Source: Pseudomonas sp. PDM15
GTDB taxonomy: Bacteria; Pseudomonadota; Gammaproteobacteria; Pseudomonadales; Pseudomonadaceae
NCBI RefSeq assembly: GCF_014851565.1
Contig: NZ_JACVAA010000006.1
Span: 361,374 to 425,373 of the forward strand
Length of the DNA stretch: 64,000 nucleotides
Reading direction: 5' to 3'
Shown here: positions 7,428-18,329 of the stretch, piece by piece
Position numbering within the stretch: the stretch's first letter is position 1
Layout: every line of letters begins with the position of its first letter
Program-made: the position numbers and the translations under genes
The notes under the pieces: model-generated
Databases searched by the model: none
What the model saw: only the letters and a program-made list of their open reading frames with translations
Told to the model about the DNA's origin: nothing

Positions 7428-10400
7428 TTATACCGGCGCCTTTTCCGCGCTGCCAATCGGCAATGGGCCGAGGAAATTGGCGGCGAAGGACTCGGCAGAG
7501 AGCGGTCGGCTGATCACGTAGCCCTGGATCTGCTCGCAGCCTTCGCTGGTGAGAAAGATCTCCTGGGCCTTGGTCTCCACGCCCTCGGCGATCACCGTCA
7601 TCTGCAGGCTGCGACCCAGGGCGATGATGGCGCGGGTAATGGCGGCGTCGTCCGGGTCGCCGGGCAGGCCGCGGACGAAGGATTTGTCGATCTTCAGGAT
7701 GTCCAGCGGCAGGCGCTTGAGGTAGCTGAGCGAGGAGTAGCCGGTGCCGAAGTCGTCGATGGCCAGCTGCAAGCCGAGCTTCTTCAGCTCATGCAGGATC
7801 AGCAGGGCCTCCTCGGCCTGGGTCATGATGAAGCTCTCGGTGATTTCCAGTTGCAGGCTGCTGGCGGCCAGACCGAAGTCGCTGAGGGTGCCGGCGATGC
7901 GCTCGACCAGTTGTGTCTGGCGCAGCTGGCTGCCGGACAGGTTGACTGACAGCGGGCCGAAGGGCGCATGGCTGTCCTGCCATTCGCGCATTTGCCGGCA
8001 GGCCTCCTGCAGCACCCAGTCCCCGAGCTGCAGAATCATGCCGTTGTCTTCGGCCAGCGGGATGAAACGGTCCGGTGGAATCTCGCCGAACACCGGGTGG
8101 TTCCAGCGGATCAGCGCCTCGGCGCCGACCAGTTGCCCTGTGTGCAGGCACAGCTTGGGCTGGTAGTGCAGGCTCAGCTCGTCACGCTCGATGGCGCGGC
8201 GCAGCTCCAGTTCCAGGGTCATGCGCTCGGTGGCCTGGAAGGTCAGGTTGCGGGTGTAGAACTCGATGCGGTTGCGGCCCTTGGCCTTGGAGCTGTACAT
8301 GGCCGCGTCGGCGTTCTTTACCAGGGTGGCGACGTCGTTGCCGTCCTCCGGGAACAGGCTGATGCCGATGCTGGAGCTGATGAAGAACTCATGGCCGTCG
8401 GCCTGGAACGGCGCGTTGAAGCAGGTCAGCAGCTTGGTGGCGACCCGCTCGGCGTCGCGTGGCTGGTGCAGGCCGGGCAGCAGCACGATGAACTCGTCGC
8501 CGCCCAGGCGGGCTACCGTGTCGACGTCGCGCAGCTGCTCGCGCAGGCGCTGGGCGATGCTCTGGAGCAGCAGGTCGCCCACCGGATGGCCGAGGCTGTC
8601 GTTGATGTGCTTGAAACGGTCCAGGTCGAGGAACAGCACGGCGCCGCGGCTGTGGTCGGTGCGTGCGTCGTTCAGAGCATTGTCCAGGCGGCTCTCGAAC
8701 AGCATGCGGTTGGGCAGGCCGGTGAGCGGGTCGTGGTGGGCCTGGTAGTCCAGGCGAGCCTGGGCGTGCTTGAGCGAACTGATGTCGGCGAATACGCCGA
8801 CGAAGTGGGTGATCAGCCCGCTCTGGTCGCGCACCGCGCTGATGGTTAGCCATTCCGGGTATAGCTCGCCATCCTTGCGCCGGTTCCAGATCTCGCCCTG
8901 CCAATGGCCCTCGGCGGCCAGCTGGTGCCACATGGCGGCGTAGAAGGCGCTGTCGTGCCTGCCCGAGGCCAGCAGGCGAGGGCTCTGGCCCAGGGCCTCG
9001 GATTCGCTGTAGCCGGTGATGGTGGAGAAGGCGCGATTGACGGCGGTGATGCGCTGATCGAGGTCGGTGATCATCACTCCCTCGGCCGTGCTCTCGAACA
9101 CAGTGGCGGCCTGGTGCAGGCGCTCCTGCATCTGTTCGCGCTCGGTGATGTCGCGGGCGATGATCAGCATGCATGCCTCGCCCTCGATCATGATCGGCTG
9201 CACGGCGAGGTCGCCCAGGCGGCGCTGACCGTTGCTGGTGTTGATCCAGGCGCGGAAATCGTTGATCGAGCCGTTGGTGCGGATCTGCTCGATCATGCTG
9301 TCGCGGTCCTGCGGGTCGGCCCACAGGCCGATCTCCAAAGTGGTGTGGCCCACCGCCTGTTGGCTGTCGTGGCCGGTGATGCGGAAGAAGCCGTCGTTGG
9401 CCTCGACGATCATGCCGTCACGCACGCGGGTGATCAGCAGGCCGTCCGGCGAGGCGTGGAAGGCCTTGGCGAATTTCTCTTCGGATAGCCGCAGCTGCTG
9501 CTGGGTGCGCTTCACCTCGGTGATGTCGCGCACCGCTATCACCAGCGCCGGCTGGCCGTCCATCTCGATGTGCTGGGCGGAGATCAGGCCGGTGAACTGC
9601 TCGCCGCTGCGGCGGCGGAAGGGCATCTCGATATTGTTCAGGACCTTCTGCTGCAGGCGGTCGAGCAGCATCGGGCCGATGCTGGGCAGACCCCAGATAT
9701 CCAGTTCGGTGGCGGTCTTGCCAATGGCCTCCTGGGCGCTGATGCCGAGCTGCTGTTCGAACGTGCGGTTGACCGTCAGCAGCACGCCATCCTGACGCCG
9801 CGCGATGACCAGGATGTCCGGGCAGTTGTGGAACACCAGCTCGAATTTTTCTTCCGACAGGCGCTGGGCCTGCTCGACCCGCTTGGCCTCGCTGATGTCG
9901 ATCATCAGCCCGCGCAGCAGCGTGCCGTCGCTGCTGGGGATCAGGGTGACGATGTCGCGGATCCACACGGTGCTGCCGTCGGCCGCCAGCATCCGGTAGT
10001 CCAGGCTGTGGTCGCGGCCCGCCTGGCTTTCTGACAGGCAGTACTGCTGGGCCCGGACAGCATCATCCGGATGCAGGGTGCGTTGCCAGAAGCCCGGCTC
10101 CAGCCAGTCTGCGAGGGGATGGCCGAGCAGTTTCTCTGCGTGCGGCGAGACATAGGTAAAGCGCAGGTCTTCCATGCGCATCTGCCAGGCCACCGCGTTG
10201 AGGCTCTCGACCAGGCCGCGGTAATGCTGCTCGCTGTCACGCAGGCGTTCTTCCAGCTCCTTGCGCCCGCGCATTTCCTGGCGCAGACGCTGGTTGATGC
10301 GCAGCACCATGGCCAGCACCAGCAGGGCCAGCAGCAGTGCCGGCACGCCGTACAGCAACAGGGTGCGTTGCCAGGCGTCGCGCTCGTCTAGCACGCCACC

Positions 10401-11162
10401 AACCCAGGGCTCCTGCAGGTTGGCGATTTCTTCTGGCGTGAGTTCGGCAAAGACCTTGTCGAGGATGCCGATCAAGGTGCTGTGGCCGTGCGGCGCGGCC
10501 ATGGCCAGCTGGTAGCGATAGGGCGTTTCGCCGCTCACCAGCAGACCCTCCAGCTTGAGCTGGCGCAGGCTCCAGACGCTCGAGGCCAGGTCGCCGATCA
10601 GTGCGTCCGCCTGTCCGGTGGCCAGGGCCTGCAGGGCGGCGGTGACGCTGGGCAATGGCAACAGGTTGAGATCTGGATGGCGGCTGCGCAGCAGCTCGTG
10701 GGGCGCATAGTCCTGCACCACCGCGATCTTCAGACCATACAACTGATCGAGTCGGCGGGGTTGCGGCCCGCTGCTTTGGGCCAGGATGACGATGGGGAAG
10801 TCGAGATAGGGGCGGGTGAAGACCAGGTCGCGCTGGCGTTCGGGGGTGGACATGATGCCGGGCAGCAGGTCCAGTTCACCGCTCTTGGCGCCGGCCAGCA
10901 CTTCACTCCAGCTGCGGGGCTCCACCGGCAGTACGCGGACCTTTAGGCGCTCTTCGATCAGTTCGACGTAGCTGGCGCTGAGGCCGCTGTAGCGGCCCTG
11001 TTCGTCGCGGAACTCGAAGGGTGGCCAGGAGGCGTCGATGCCCAGGCGCAATTGCGGATGCTCGGCCAGCCAAGCCTGTTCTTCCGGGCTGAGGGTCAGG
11101 GCGGCCGCCGGGAACGCCCAGAACGCCAGACACGACAGGAGAATGGCCAGCGGACGCGACAT
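7428..11162 (-). CDS. rmcA: RmcA-like c-di-GMP phosphodiesterase/cyclase with periplasmic sensor and PAS domains
   Basis: A 1244-residue inner-membrane protein. Order: signal peptide (1-22), periplasmic SBP_bac_3 sensor (about 25-255), one transmembrane helix (about 267-289), about four PAS domains with PAC segments, a GGDEF domain with an intact GGDEF motif, and an EAL domain with intact EALIRW. Length, domain order and position between the tRNA and rpoD match PAO1 RmcA (PA0575). That protein lowers c-di-GMP in response to redox state and phenazines and so limits matrix production. I start at the ATG at 11162, giving a clean signal peptide; a longer in-frame start at 11240 would place the start inside the rpoD terminator. 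The gene is expected to have its own promoter because that terminator separates it from rpoD. Confidence 0.93.
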   Translation of the reverse strand: MSRPLAILLSCLAFWAFPAAALTLSPEEQAWLAEHPQLRLGIDASWPPFEFRDEQGRYSGLSASYVELIEERLKVRVLPVEPRSWSEVLAGAKSGELDLLPGIMSTPERQRDLVFTRPYLDFPIVILAQSSGPQPRRLDQLYGLKIAVVQDYAPHELLRSRHPDLNLLPLPSVTAALQALATGQADALIGDLASSVWSLRQLKLEGLLVSGETPYRYQLAMAAPHGHSTLIGILDKVFAELTPEEIANLQEPWVGGVLDERDAWQRTLLLYGVPALLLALLVLAMVLRINQRLRQEMRGRKELEERLRDSEQHYRGLVESLNAVAWQMRMEDLRFTYVSPHAEKLLGHPLADWLEPGFWQRTLHPDDAVRAQQYCLSESQAGRDHSLDYRMLAADGSTVWIRDIVTLIPSSDGTLLRGLMIDISEAKRVEQAQRLSEEKFELVFHNCPDILVIARRQDGVLLTVNRTFEQQLGISAQEAIGKTATELDIWGLPSIGPMLLDRLQQKVLNNIEMPFRRRSGEQFTGLISAQHIEMDGQPALVIAVRDITEVKRTQQQLRLSEEKFAKAFHASPDGLLITRVRDGMIVEANDGFFRITGHDSQQAVGHTTLEIGLWADPQDRDSMIEQIRTNGSINDFRAWINTSNGQRRLGDLAVQPIMIEGEACMLIIARDITEREQMQERLHQAATVFESTAEGVMITDLDQRITAVNRAFSTITGYSESEALGQSPRLLASGRHDSAFYAAMWHQLAAEGHWQGEIWNRRKDGELYPEWLTISAVRDQSGLITHFVGVFADISSLKHAQARLDYQAHHDPLTGLPNRMLFESRLDNALNDARTDHSRGAVLFLDLDRFKHINDSLGHPVGDLLLQSIAQRLREQLRDVDTVARLGGDEFIVLLPGLHQPRDAERVATKLLTCFNAPFQADGHEFFISSSIGISLFPEDGNDVATLVKNADAAMYSSKAKGRNRIEFYTRNLTFQATERMTLELELRRAIERDELSLHYQPKLCLHTGQLVGAEALIRWNHPVFGEIPPDRFIPLAEDNGMILQLGDWVLQEACRQMREWQDSHAPFGPLSVNLSGSQLRQTQLVERIAGTLSDFGLAASSLQLEITESFIMTQAEEALLILHELKKLGLQLAIDDFGTGYSSLSYLKRLPLDILKIDKSFVRGLPGDPDDAAITRAIIALGRSLQMTVIAEGVETKAQEIFLTSEGCEQIQGYVISRPLSAESFAANFLGPLPIGSAEKAPV

Positions 11163-11226
11163 GCGGGCGGTTCCGGAAACGCTGTAGATGGTTTTAGTGT
11201 AGCTGGGCGTGTCTGCCGGCATAAAC

Positions 11227-11252
11227 AAAAACCCCGGCATTTGCCGGGGTTT
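11227..11252 (-). terminator. Rho-independent terminator of the rpsU-dnaG-rpoD operon
   Basis: ACCCCGGCA and TGCCGGGGT form a perfect stem with a T run on the minus strand, 7 bp after the rpoD stop. Confidence 0.9.
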
Positions 11253-11258
11253 CTGTCA

Positions 11259-13103
<1,845 letters not shown>

Positions 13104-13170
13104 AACACCCTATCCACTGAAGGTCTTGGCGGGCTGAAAATAAGCTGAGCATTATAGCCGAGCATTGGCC

Positions 13171-15165
13171 TCACGCGCCAGCTGAGGTCGGGGAGACGGG
13201 AGATGCACTGCGGCTGAGCAGGTCGCGCAGCTGCTCTTTTTCCTCTGCGCTTAGTTCACTTTGACGGGCCTTGCGAAGCAGTTGTTCCAGGCTGCGCTCA
13301 CGTTGGCGGCCTACAAGGCTAGTTATAGTGTCGAAAAACTGTTGTTCAAGGTTGTCCGCCGAAATCAGCCATTCCTTTTCCGCCAGAGCGCGCAGCAGGC
13401 GGCCTTGTTCTGTGCCGTGCCAGCGGGCGATCAGCTGCAGCGAGCGCAGCTTCGGGCTCTTCTGCAGGGTGCCGACCAGGGCGACCAGCAACTGGGCATA
13501 GGTGTCGTCTTCGTGGGCGAAGTGGCTGACATCCTCGACCTTCTGGGCTAGGTGCGGATGATGCAGCAGTGTGCGCAGGGCGGTCAGGGTCGGCGTTTCC
13601 ACGTGCACCGGTTTGCGCGGTGGAGCGTTGTCGCGCGAGCCTTTCTTCCAGTCGCCGCCCTTTTTCCACTCGCCGTCCTTCTTCCAGGACTTGCCCTCGC
13701 CTTTCTGCCAAGGCTTCTTCTGTTCGTAGGCCTCGGCCGGTGGCTCGATATGGTTGGCGTAGTCGGCGATGTCGCCGTATTCCGGCTGGGCGTCGTAGTA
13801 GTGCCCGTAGTCGGCCGGCGGCTCGTGGCTGCTGACGGCTGTCGCAGAGGTGGGGGGCGCGCTCTGGGTGACCTGGCTGAGCATCTCGCCTGAGAGGCCG
13901 GTGATCTCGCTCAGGCGCTGGCGCATCAGGGCTCGCAGGTGGTTGCCGGGAATCTTGTCGATCAGCGGTGCGGCCAGGGTGACCAGGTGCGCCTTGCCTT
14001 CCAGTGAGCGTGGATCGGCTTCTTCCGATAGCTGCTGGAAGAAGTAGTCGGCCAGCGGCTGGGCGTGCTGGTTAATGCGCGCGCGGAAGGCGTCGGTGCC
14101 TTCGCTGCGCACCAGGGTGTCCGGGTCCTCGCCCTCGGGCAGGAACAGGAAGCGCGCGCGGCGGCCGTCCTGCAGGTTTGGCAGGGTGGCTTCCAGGGCG
14201 CGCCAGGCAGCCTTGCGCCCGGCGCCGTCGCCGTCGAAGCAAAACAGCACGCTGGGCACCAGGCGGAACAGGCGCTTGAGGTGCTCCTCGCTGGTCGCCG
14301 TGCCGAGGGTGGCCACCGCGTTGCGCAGGCCTTGCTGGGCCAGGGCGATGACGTCCATGTAGCCCTCGACCACCATGACCTCGTCGAGGTCGCGATTGCT
14401 CTTGCGTGCCTCGTACAGGCCGTAGAGCTCCTGGCCCTTGTGGAATACCGGGGTCTCCGGGGAGTTCAGGTACTTCGGCTTGTCATCGCCTAGGACGCGG
14501 CCGCCGAAGGCGATGATGCGCCCGCGGCTGTCGCGGATGGGGAACATCACCCGGTCGCGGAAGCGGTCGTAGCGCTTGCCGCTCTCGGCGTTCTCGATCA
14601 GCAGGCCGGCGTCGATCATCGCCTTCTGTTGTAGGCTGTCGCCGCCCAGGTGCTTGAGCAGGTTGTCCCAGCCTGGCGGGGCGAAGCCGAGGCCGAAGTC
14701 GCGGGCGATCTCACCGGTCAGGCCGCGGCCCTTCAGGTACTCCACCGCCGACTTGCGTGTCGGATGGCTCTTCAGTGCCTGGCGGTAGTAGTCGGCGGCG
14801 GCGGTCAGCAGCGGGTAGAGCGGCGAGTCGGTGGGCTGGCGTGGTGTGCGCCCTCGTCCACCTTCCTCGCGCGGGATATCCATGCCGGCGCGCTTGGCCA
14901 GATCCTCGACGGCCTGGAGGAAGTCCAGACTGTCGTGGTCCATGACGAAACCGAGGGCATTGCCGCCGGCGCCGCAGCCGAAGCAGTAGTAGAACTGCTT
15001 GTCCGGGCTGACGCTGAAGGAGGGAGTCTTCTCCTTGTGGAATGGGCAGCAGGCCGAGTAGTTTTTGCCGGTCTTCTTCAGCTGGATGCGCGAGCTCACC
15101 ACCTCGACAATGTCGGTGCGGTTGAGTAGGTCATCGATGAAGGATTGCGGAATCAGGCCGGCCAT
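13171..15165 (-). CDS. dnaG: DNA primase DnaG
   Basis: A 664-residue primase that makes RNA primers at the replication fork. The N-terminal zinc-binding domain has C40, H43, C61 and C64 (CCPFH and CFGCG). The TOPRIM core has the acidic residues E267 (VVEGYMD) and D311/D313 (FDGDGAG). The C-terminal helicase-binding domain begins around residue 525. The linker between them (about 435-520) is unusual: it is rich in Tyr/Pro/Asp and then in repeated Trp-Lys/Gly units (residues 486-510). It lies between rpsU and rpoD, with two terminator-like hairpins upstream that would lower read-through from rpsU. Confidence 0.98.
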   Translation of the reverse strand: MAGLIPQSFIDDLLNRTDIVEVVSSRIQLKKTGKNYSACCPFHKEKTPSFSVSPDKQFYYCFGCGAGGNALGFVMDHDSLDFLQAVEDLAKRAGMDIPREEGGRGRTPRQPTDSPLYPLLTAAADYYRQALKSHPTRKSAVEYLKGRGLTGEIARDFGLGFAPPGWDNLLKHLGGDSLQQKAMIDAGLLIENAESGKRYDRFRDRVMFPIRDSRGRIIAFGGRVLGDDKPKYLNSPETPVFHKGQELYGLYEARKSNRDLDEVMVVEGYMDVIALAQQGLRNAVATLGTATSEEHLKRLFRLVPSVLFCFDGDGAGRKAAWRALEATLPNLQDGRRARFLFLPEGEDPDTLVRSEGTDAFRARINQHAQPLADYFFQQLSEEADPRSLEGKAHLVTLAAPLIDKIPGNHLRALMRQRLSEITGLSGEMLSQVTQSAPPTSATAVSSHEPPADYGHYYDAQPEYGDIADYANHIEPPAEAYEQKKPWQKGEGKSWKKDGEWKKGGDWKKGSRDNAPPRKPVHVETPTLTALRTLLHHPHLAQKVEDVSHFAHEDDTYAQLLVALVGTLQKSPKLRSLQLIARWHGTEQGRLLRALAEKEWLISADNLEQQFFDTITSLVGRQRERSLEQLLRKARQSELSAEEKEQLRDLLSRSASPVSPTSAGA

Positions 15166-15206
15166 GGAGTCGTCAGTCTGCGGTTGCCGAAGGCGGGAGC
15201 ATAAAC

Positions 15207-15245
15207 GAAAAAACTCCGGTCATTCGCCGGGTGGCGAAGCGGAGT
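15207..15245 (-). terminator. Intra-operon terminator just upstream of dnaG
   Basis: On the minus strand an ACTCCG...CGGAGT outer stem with an inner TTCGCC/GGCGAA stem is followed by six T residues. It resembles the rpsU-dnaG attenuating terminator known in the E. coli macromolecular synthesis operon. Confidence 0.75.
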
Positions 15246-15274
15246 CGATGGAGCTTGAGGCGAGCTGCAGCCTG

Positions 15275-15302
15275 AAAATGCAAAGCCCGGCATAAGCCGG
15301 GC
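15275..15302 (-). terminator. Second terminator hairpin between rpsU and dnaG
   Basis: GCCCGGC and GCCGGGC form a perfect 7-bp stem, followed on the minus strand by TTTGCATTTT. It is the first terminator met after rpsU. Confidence 0.7.
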
Positions 15303-15334
15303 GTTGCGGAAGCCTTAGCGGCGCGACTGATAAC

Positions 15335-15550
15335 TCAGTACAGGCGCTCGCGGCGACGCTGTTCGCGCTGCACTTTCTTGGCGTGGCGCTTAACAGCGGC
15401 AGCGGCTTTGCGCTTACGCTCGGTGGTGGGCTTCTCGTAGAACTCGCGGCTACGAACTTCGGCGAGGACACCGGCCTTCTCGCAGGAGCGCTTGAAACGA
15501 CGCAGAGCTACGTCGAAGGGTTCGTTCTCTTTAACTTTGACGGCTGGCAT
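15335..15550 (-). CDS. rpsU: 30S ribosomal protein S21
   Basis: A 71-residue, very basic protein identical in length to gammaproteobacterial S21. It starts MPAVKVKENEPFDVALRRFKR and ends with the Arg-rich tail QREQRRRERLY. S21 binds the 30S platform and helps base-pair 16S rRNA with mRNA during initiation. It is the first gene of the rpsU-dnaG-rpoD operon and is divergent from tsaD, the usual gammaproteobacterial arrangement. The yqeY gene I recall between rpsU and dnaG in PAO1 is absent here. Confidence 0.98.
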   Translation of the reverse strand: MPAVKVKENEPFDVALRRFKRSCEKAGVLAEVRSREFYEKPTTERKRKAAAAVKRHAKKVQREQRRRERLY

Positions 15551-15753
15551 CCAGGTCGTACCTTCACTGTTTTACCGAATGGACGACGCGATCCGGCTAG
15601 GGCACGGGAATACGTCGGTTTTCAAGGGTTGCGGATATTAACGCCTCGCGCCGTGGAATGCAAAGCCTCTGATCGAAAAGCGCTGGCCGGTGTCGGGGAC
15701 GGCGATTATCATGCGCGCCTCCTTATTTAGCCCAGTTTTGAAGGTTCGAACCC

Positions 15754-16779
15754 ATGCTAGTGCTGGGACTGGAAACCTCCTGCGACGAAACCGGCGTCGC
15801 CCTCTACGACAGCGAGCGCGGCCTGCTGGCCGATGCGCTGTTCAGCCAGATCGACCTGCATCGCGTCTACGGCGGGGTGGTGCCTGAGCTGGCCTCGCGT
15901 GACCACGTCAAGCGCATGCTGCCGCTGATTCGTCAGGTGCTGGGCGAGGCAGGGGTCGAGGCCGCTCAAATCGAGGCCATCGCCTATACCTTCGGCCCCG
16001 GCCTGGTCGGGGCGCTGCTGGTGGGCGCCTCCTGCGCCCAGGCCCTGGCGTTCGCCTGGGGCATTCCGGCGGTGGGCGTGCACCATATGGAAGGTCATCT
16101 GCTGGCGCCGATGCTGGAAGAGCAGCCACCGGCTTTTCCGTTCGTCGCCTTGCTCGTTTCCGGTGGGCATACCCAGCTGGTGCGGGTCGACGGCATCGGT
16201 CGCTATCAGCTGCTCGGCGAGTCGGTGGACGACGCCGCCGGCGAGGCCTTCGACAAGACCGCCAAGCTGATGGGCCTGAATTATCCGGGCGGCCCGGAGA
16301 TCGCACGCCTAGCGGAAAACGGTACGCCGGGGCGTTTCACCTTCCCGCGGCCGATGACCGACCGGCCCGGTCTGGATTTCAGCTTCAGCGGCCTGAAGAC
16401 CTTCACCCTCAACACCTGGCAGCAGTGCCGCGACGCCGGCGATGCCAGCGAGCAGACCCGCGCCGATGTGTCCCTGGCGTTCCAGGAGGCGGTGGTCGAT
16501 ACGCTGACCATCAAGTGCAAGCGTGCGCTCAAGCAGACCGGGCTGAACAGCCTGGTGATCGCCGGCGGCGTGAGTGCCAACCAGGCCCTGCGCAAGTCGC
16601 TGGAAAGCATGCTGGCCGGGCTCAAGGGCAAGGTGTTTTACGCACGTCCGCGCTTCTGCACCGACAATGGGGCGATGATCGCCTACGCCGGCTGCCAGCG
16701 CCTGCTGGCCGGCCAGCACGAGGGACCGGAGATCAAGGTGCAGGCCCGCTGGCCAATGGAGCAGCTGCCGGCCATCTGA
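15754..16779 (+). CDS. tsaD: tRNA N6-threonylcarbamoyladenosine synthase subunit TsaD
   Basis: A 341-residue ASKHA-fold protein that, with TsaB, TsaC and TsaE, makes the t6A modification at position 37 of ANN-decoding tRNAs. The metal-binding motif HHMEGH has H111 and H115. The N-terminal GLETSCDETGVA phosphate loop and the GGHTQL and GGVSANQ motifs are present. It starts with a near-universal MLVLGLETSCDET. It is divergent from rpsU with about 200 bp between them, which should hold both promoters, and converges on plsY, whose stop is 20 bp away. Confidence 0.98.
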   Translation: MLVLGLETSCDETGVALYDSERGLLADALFSQIDLHRVYGGVVPELASRDHVKRMLPLIRQVLGEAGVEAAQIEAIAYTFGPGLVGALLVGASCAQALAFAWGIPAVGVHHMEGHLLAPMLEEQPPAFPFVALLVSGGHTQLVRVDGIGRYQLLGESVDDAAGEAFDKTAKLMGLNYPGGPEIARLAENGTPGRFTFPRPMTDRPGLDFSFSGLKTFTLNTWQQCRDAGDASEQTRADVSLAFQEAVVDTLTIKCKRALKQTGLNSLVIAGGVSANQALRKSLESMLAGLKGKVFYARPRFCTDNGAMIAYAGCQRLLAGQHEGPEIKVQARWPMEQLPAI

Positions 16780-16798
16780 GCCGGGCTCAGTCCGGCGA

Positions 16799-17368
16799 TT
16801 AGAAATGCCGTTCGCGTCCGGCCAGCAGGTCGCGTAGATTGCCGCGATGGCGCCATACGATCAGCCCGGTCAGCACGCACATTGGCAGCAACGCTGCCGG
16901 TTGCTGCCAGGCCAGCAGGGGCAGGGTCAGGGGCGTGGCGATCAGCGATGCTAGCGAGCTGGTGCGGGTGAGATATAAGGTCAGCGCCCAGGCGGCGAGG
17001 GCCAGCAGGGCGGCCGGCGGATACAGGCCGAGCAGCATGCCGGCGGCGGTGGCGACACCCTTGCCGCCCTTGAAACGGAAGTACAGCGGGTAAAGATGGC
17101 CGACCACGGCAGCCAGGCCGATCCACGCCTGCTGCTGGATGCCGAGGCCGAGCAGGTAGGCGATCAGCACCGGCAGCAGGCCCTTGAGCAGATCGCCGAG
17201 CAGCGTGAGCACGGCCAGTTTCTTGCCGGCGACTCGCAGCATGTTGGTGGCACCGGGGTTGCCCGAGCCGCTGGCGCGTGGGTCCGGCCCGCCGCTCAGA
17301 CGGCTGAGCAGGATGGCGAAGGACAGCGAGCCGAGCAGATAGGCGAGCAGTGCCAGCAGCCAGAGCAT
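16799..17368 (-). CDS. plsY: Glycerol-3-phosphate acyltransferase PlsY
   Basis: A 189-residue inner-membrane enzyme that transfers acyl groups from acyl-phosphate to glycerol-3-phosphate, the first step of phospholipid synthesis. It has about five hydrophobic segments and the three PlsY motifs: GSGNPGATN (about residues 35-43), GHLYPLYFRFKGGKGVATAAG (about 90-110) and the C-terminal WRHRGN. I use the ATG at 17368 because it gives the length I recall for PAO1 PlsY; an ATG at 17377 would add three residues. It is divergent from folB, and its 3' end faces tsaD. Confidence 0.95.
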   Translation of the reverse strand: MLWLLALLAYLLGSLSFAILLSRLSGGPDPRASGSGNPGATNMLRVAGKKLAVLTLLGDLLKGLLPVLIAYLLGLGIQQQAWIGLAAVVGHLYPLYFRFKGGKGVATAAGMLLGLYPPAALLALAAWALTLYLTRTSSLASLIATPLTLPLLAWQQPAALLPMCVLTGLIVWRHRGNLRDLLAGRERHF

Positions 17369-17443
17369 GGTATCCATTCCGGGGCGAGAGAGCCCCGATT
17401 CTAGCGGCGGGACAAGGGTCTTGTCGTGCAGCGGAGACGAGGT

Positions 17444-17797
17444 TTGGACAAGGTTTTCATCGAAGGTCTGGAAGTCGACACCCTGATCGGGGCCTACGAC
17501 TGGGAGCGCGGCATTCGCCAATGCCTGCTGCTGGACCTGACGTTCGCCTGGGATATTCGCCCGGCCGCCGCCACTGACGACCTGGGCAAGGCCCTCGATT
17601 ACGCCGCGATCAATCAGCATGTGCAGGCGTTCGCCGGTGCCGCCCAGTTCGAGCTGGTGGAGACCTTCGCCGAGCGTCTGGCCGAGAGTCTGTTGGCGCA
17701 GTTCGGTGCGCCCTGGCTGCGCCTCAAGGTGACCAAACCCGGCGCCAACCCGGCCGCCCGCGCGGTCGGCGTGGAAATCGAGCGTAGCCGCGCATGA
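17444..17797 (+). CDS. folB: Dihydroneopterin aldolase FolB
   Basis: A 117-residue folate enzyme that cleaves 7,8-dihydroneopterin to 6-hydroxymethyl-dihydropterin. It opens with LDKVFIEGLEVDTLIGAYDWERG, the conserved FolB N-terminus, and contains LVETFAERLA and TKPGA. I choose a TTG start at 17444 because a GGAGACGAGG ribosome-binding site lies just upstream and homologues begin at this residue; the in-frame ATG at 17426 lies before that site. It overlaps folK by 4 bp (ATGA), so the two consecutive folate-pathway enzymes are translationally coupled. Confidence 0.93.
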   Translation: MDKVFIEGLEVDTLIGAYDWERGIRQCLLLDLTFAWDIRPAAATDDLGKALDYAAINQHVQAFAGAAQFELVETFAERLAESLLAQFGAPWLRLKVTKPGANPAARAVGVEIERSRA

Positions 17798-18327
17798 CCC
17801 AAGTCTTTCTGGGCCTCGGCAGCAACATCGATCGCGAGCGCCTACTCACAGCCGGGCTCGATGCCCTGAGCGAACTGCTCGGCGAACTGCGCTGCTCACC
17901 GGTGTTCGAGAGTCGCCCGGTGGGGATCAAGAGCGGCAACTTCTACAACCTGGTGGTCAGCGCGAACACCGACTTGCCGCTGCACGAGCTGGATCGCCGG
18001 CTCAAGTTCATCGAGGCCGACAACGGTCGCTACGCCCCCGAACGCAAGGGCTTGCCGCTGGATATCGATGTGCTGCTGTACGACGACCTGGCGGGCAGCT
18101 TCGATGGCCTGGTGTTGCCGCGGGCGGAAATCCTGAAGAACGCCTTCGTGCTCTGGCCGCTGGCCCTGCTGGCGCCGCAGGAGATTCATCCGGGTACCGG
18201 CCAATCCTTCGCCGAACTGTGGCGCGAGGCGAGCATCGACCAGGTGCTGTGGCCGGTGCCGTTCCAGTGGCGTGGCGCCGAGCTGACGCCGGCCGAGCTG
18301 CGGCAGGCCTTTCCCGCCGCGCTGTAG
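17794..18327 (+). CDS. folK: 2-amino-4-hydroxy-6-hydroxymethyldihydropteridine pyrophosphokinase
   Basis: A 177-residue HPPK. It transfers pyrophosphate from ATP to 6-hydroxymethyl-dihydropterin, the step after FolB. Hallmarks: MTQVFLGLGSNIDRE at the start, FYNLVV, and GLPLDIDVLLYDD, where the aspartates bind magnesium. The C-terminus ends about where other HPPKs do. It overlaps folB by 4 bp and converges on cca with only 2 bp between the stops, so transcripts may overlap. Confidence 0.95.
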   Translation: MTQVFLGLGSNIDRERLLTAGLDALSELLGELRCSPVFESRPVGIKSGNFYNLVVSANTDLPLHELDRRLKFIEADNGRYAPERKGLPLDIDVLLYDDLAGSFDGLVLPRAEILKNAFVLWPLALLAPQEIHPGTGQSFAELWREASIDQVLWPVPFQWRGAELTPAELRQAFPAAL

Positions 18328-18329
18328 CG

